Of a stretch of 33,857 nucleotides of DNA, positions 33,234-33,857 are shown one piece after another. The notes beneath the pieces are model-generated. The model saw only the letters and a program-made list of their open reading frames with translations, was not told the DNA's origin and searched no databases. Origin of the DNA: Candidatus Cloacimonetes bacterium ADurb.Bin211. GTDB lineage: Bacteria; Cloacimonadota; Cloacimonadia; Cloacimonadales; Cloacimonadaceae. The position numbers were made by a program, and so were the translations under genes. Position 1 is the first letter of the stretch, and each line of letters begins with the position of its first letter. The stretch lies in the NCBI GenBank assembly GCA_002070045.1, contig MWCN01000071.1, positions 1-33,857 of the forward strand, given 5' to 3'.

Positions 33234-33239
33234 TGTCAA
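33234..33239 (-). promoter_or_regulatory. Candidate -35 element of the beta-helix gene
   Basis: A perfect TTGACA on the minus strand 55 bases before the start codon at 33178. The matching -10 is unclear: TTAATG is at a 17-base spacing and TACAAT is only 12 bases away. Confidence 0.35.
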
Positions 33240-33635
33240 CTAAATTTTATCATTTTAGAACATACATCTCCCCTTTTTTAAGATATAAGGAATAAGTAAT
33301 TGTTGAGATTTGCACCAGAGACCTTCATAAGGGATGTCTTTGCCTTTTTATAAAATTAGCTAATTTTTCTTTAAGAATGTTATACATTCCATAATAGATA
33401 AAACCATTTAATTTTTTTTATAATCTAGTTTTAAAATGTATCCTAATTATAGATTAAAAAACTAAAGTTTAATATTCCTGAACACACATATAATAACTCC
33501 GCATAAAAACAATATATTGCAAAAGGAATTAGGGTTATCATCTATTTTTTAGCTGTTTTCTTATTTATAACACTAATATAGTTAATTATATTGCTAAGTG
33601 GGTAAACCATAAAAGATTTATAATAATATATAACT
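33240..33635. other. AT-rich spacer without recognisable gene
   Basis: About 400 bases between the beta-helix gene and the partial methyltransferase gene, both minus strand. No open frame with a ribosome binding site, tRNA or rRNA was seen. A short imperfect hairpin (CCTT/AAGG around 33320-33335 followed by a T-rich run) could be a terminator remnant. Some A/T runs only. Confidence 0.5.
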
Positions 33636-33857
33636 TTATTCTGTAACTTCTTTCCTCATAATAATCAAATATTTAAAACCTCTAAGGTAAAAGTTATATT
33701 TAATGGCTTTATCTCGCCAAAAAGGTGTATTTGAAGTTTGATTATGTCTGGCTACAGCAACTATGTCTATTGGATAAAAATATTGTTCCAAAATTGAATA
33801 TATTTTAAATCCTACAGGTATAAAACCACTTTTTTTTCGCCAATGATCTCCAATTAA
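33636..33857 (-). CDS. DNA methyltransferase, C-terminal fragment (partial at window edge)
   Basis: A minus-strand frame is open from the window edge to a stop at 33636-33638, giving the last 73 residues of a larger protein. The segments GDHWRKKSGFIPVGF, ARHNQTSNTPFW and KYNFYLRGFKYLIIMRK resemble the C-terminal end of site-specific N4/N6 DNA modification methylases, where a GF.P.GF turn, a HN.....W block and a final strand with ..YL...RK occur. The catalytic (D/N/S)PP(Y/F) motif and the AdoMet motif would lie beyond the window. Recognition is from memory of the family pattern, so moderate certainty. Confidence 0.55.
   Translation of the reverse strand, partial: LIGDHWRKKSGFIPVGFKIYSILEQYFYPIDIVAVARHNQTSNTPFWRDKAIKYNFYLRGFKYLIIMRKEVTE

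Overview
The window looks like chromosome from a low-GC, Gram-negative member of the FCB group, most likely a Cloacimonadota bacterium close to Candidatus Cloacimonas. The lineage call is inference. It rests on two proteins that end in a type IX (Por) C-terminal sorting domain with a YPNP motif, outer-membrane biogenesis genes (LptD, a TolC-type channel, a heptose phosphatase), a five-S1-domain ribosomal protein S1, a beta-helix surface protein, and AT-rich spacers with frequent AGGAG-type ribosome binding sites. No rRNA or tRNA gene, prophage, insertion sequence or CRISPR array was seen. Most of the window is compactly packed core genome.

Layout. The left edge cuts an ornithine carbamoyltransferase gene (minus). 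Divergent from it is a four-gene tripartite efflux operon: TolC-like channel, MacA-like adaptor, MacB-type ATPase and MacB-type permease (815-5323). Convergent to that is rpsA-lysS (8372-5377, minus). Next come a glycerate-kinase/MOFRL protein that probably uses a TTG start (8586), then an envelope and RNA-modification cluster: lptD, gmhB-like phosphatase, SpoU-type RNA methyltransferase, XdhC-like protein (9854-14461). A 363-base spacer holds an 11-bp tandem repeat array and the htrA terminator. htrA (minus) and recG (plus) diverge from 16.4 kb.

From 18.7 to 23.8 kb lie two probable secreted proteins: a 1093-residue subtilase with FG-GAP-like repeats and a sorting domain, and a YncE/YVTN-like beta-propeller with a sorting domain. 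A clear cobalamin riboswitch and a hairpin that covers the ribosome binding site precede the second gene. This is the most interesting locus: it resembles in logic the BtuG surface B12-binding propellers of Bacteroides, but uses a type IX sorting domain instead of a lipoprotein anchor.

Then follow an acyl-CoA dehydrogenase, queH coupled to a conserved gene of unknown function (25612-26529), and two minus-strand operons: cupin / M42 peptidase / 65-residue protein (28229-26535), and nadE / Cys-rich TPR protein / ribD (31342-28303). A second copy of the 11-bp repeat array lies upstream of nadE. A beta-helix surface protein (minus) comes next, then about 450 bases of AT-rich spacer. The right edge cuts the C-terminal 73 codons of a probable DNA methyltransferase (minus).
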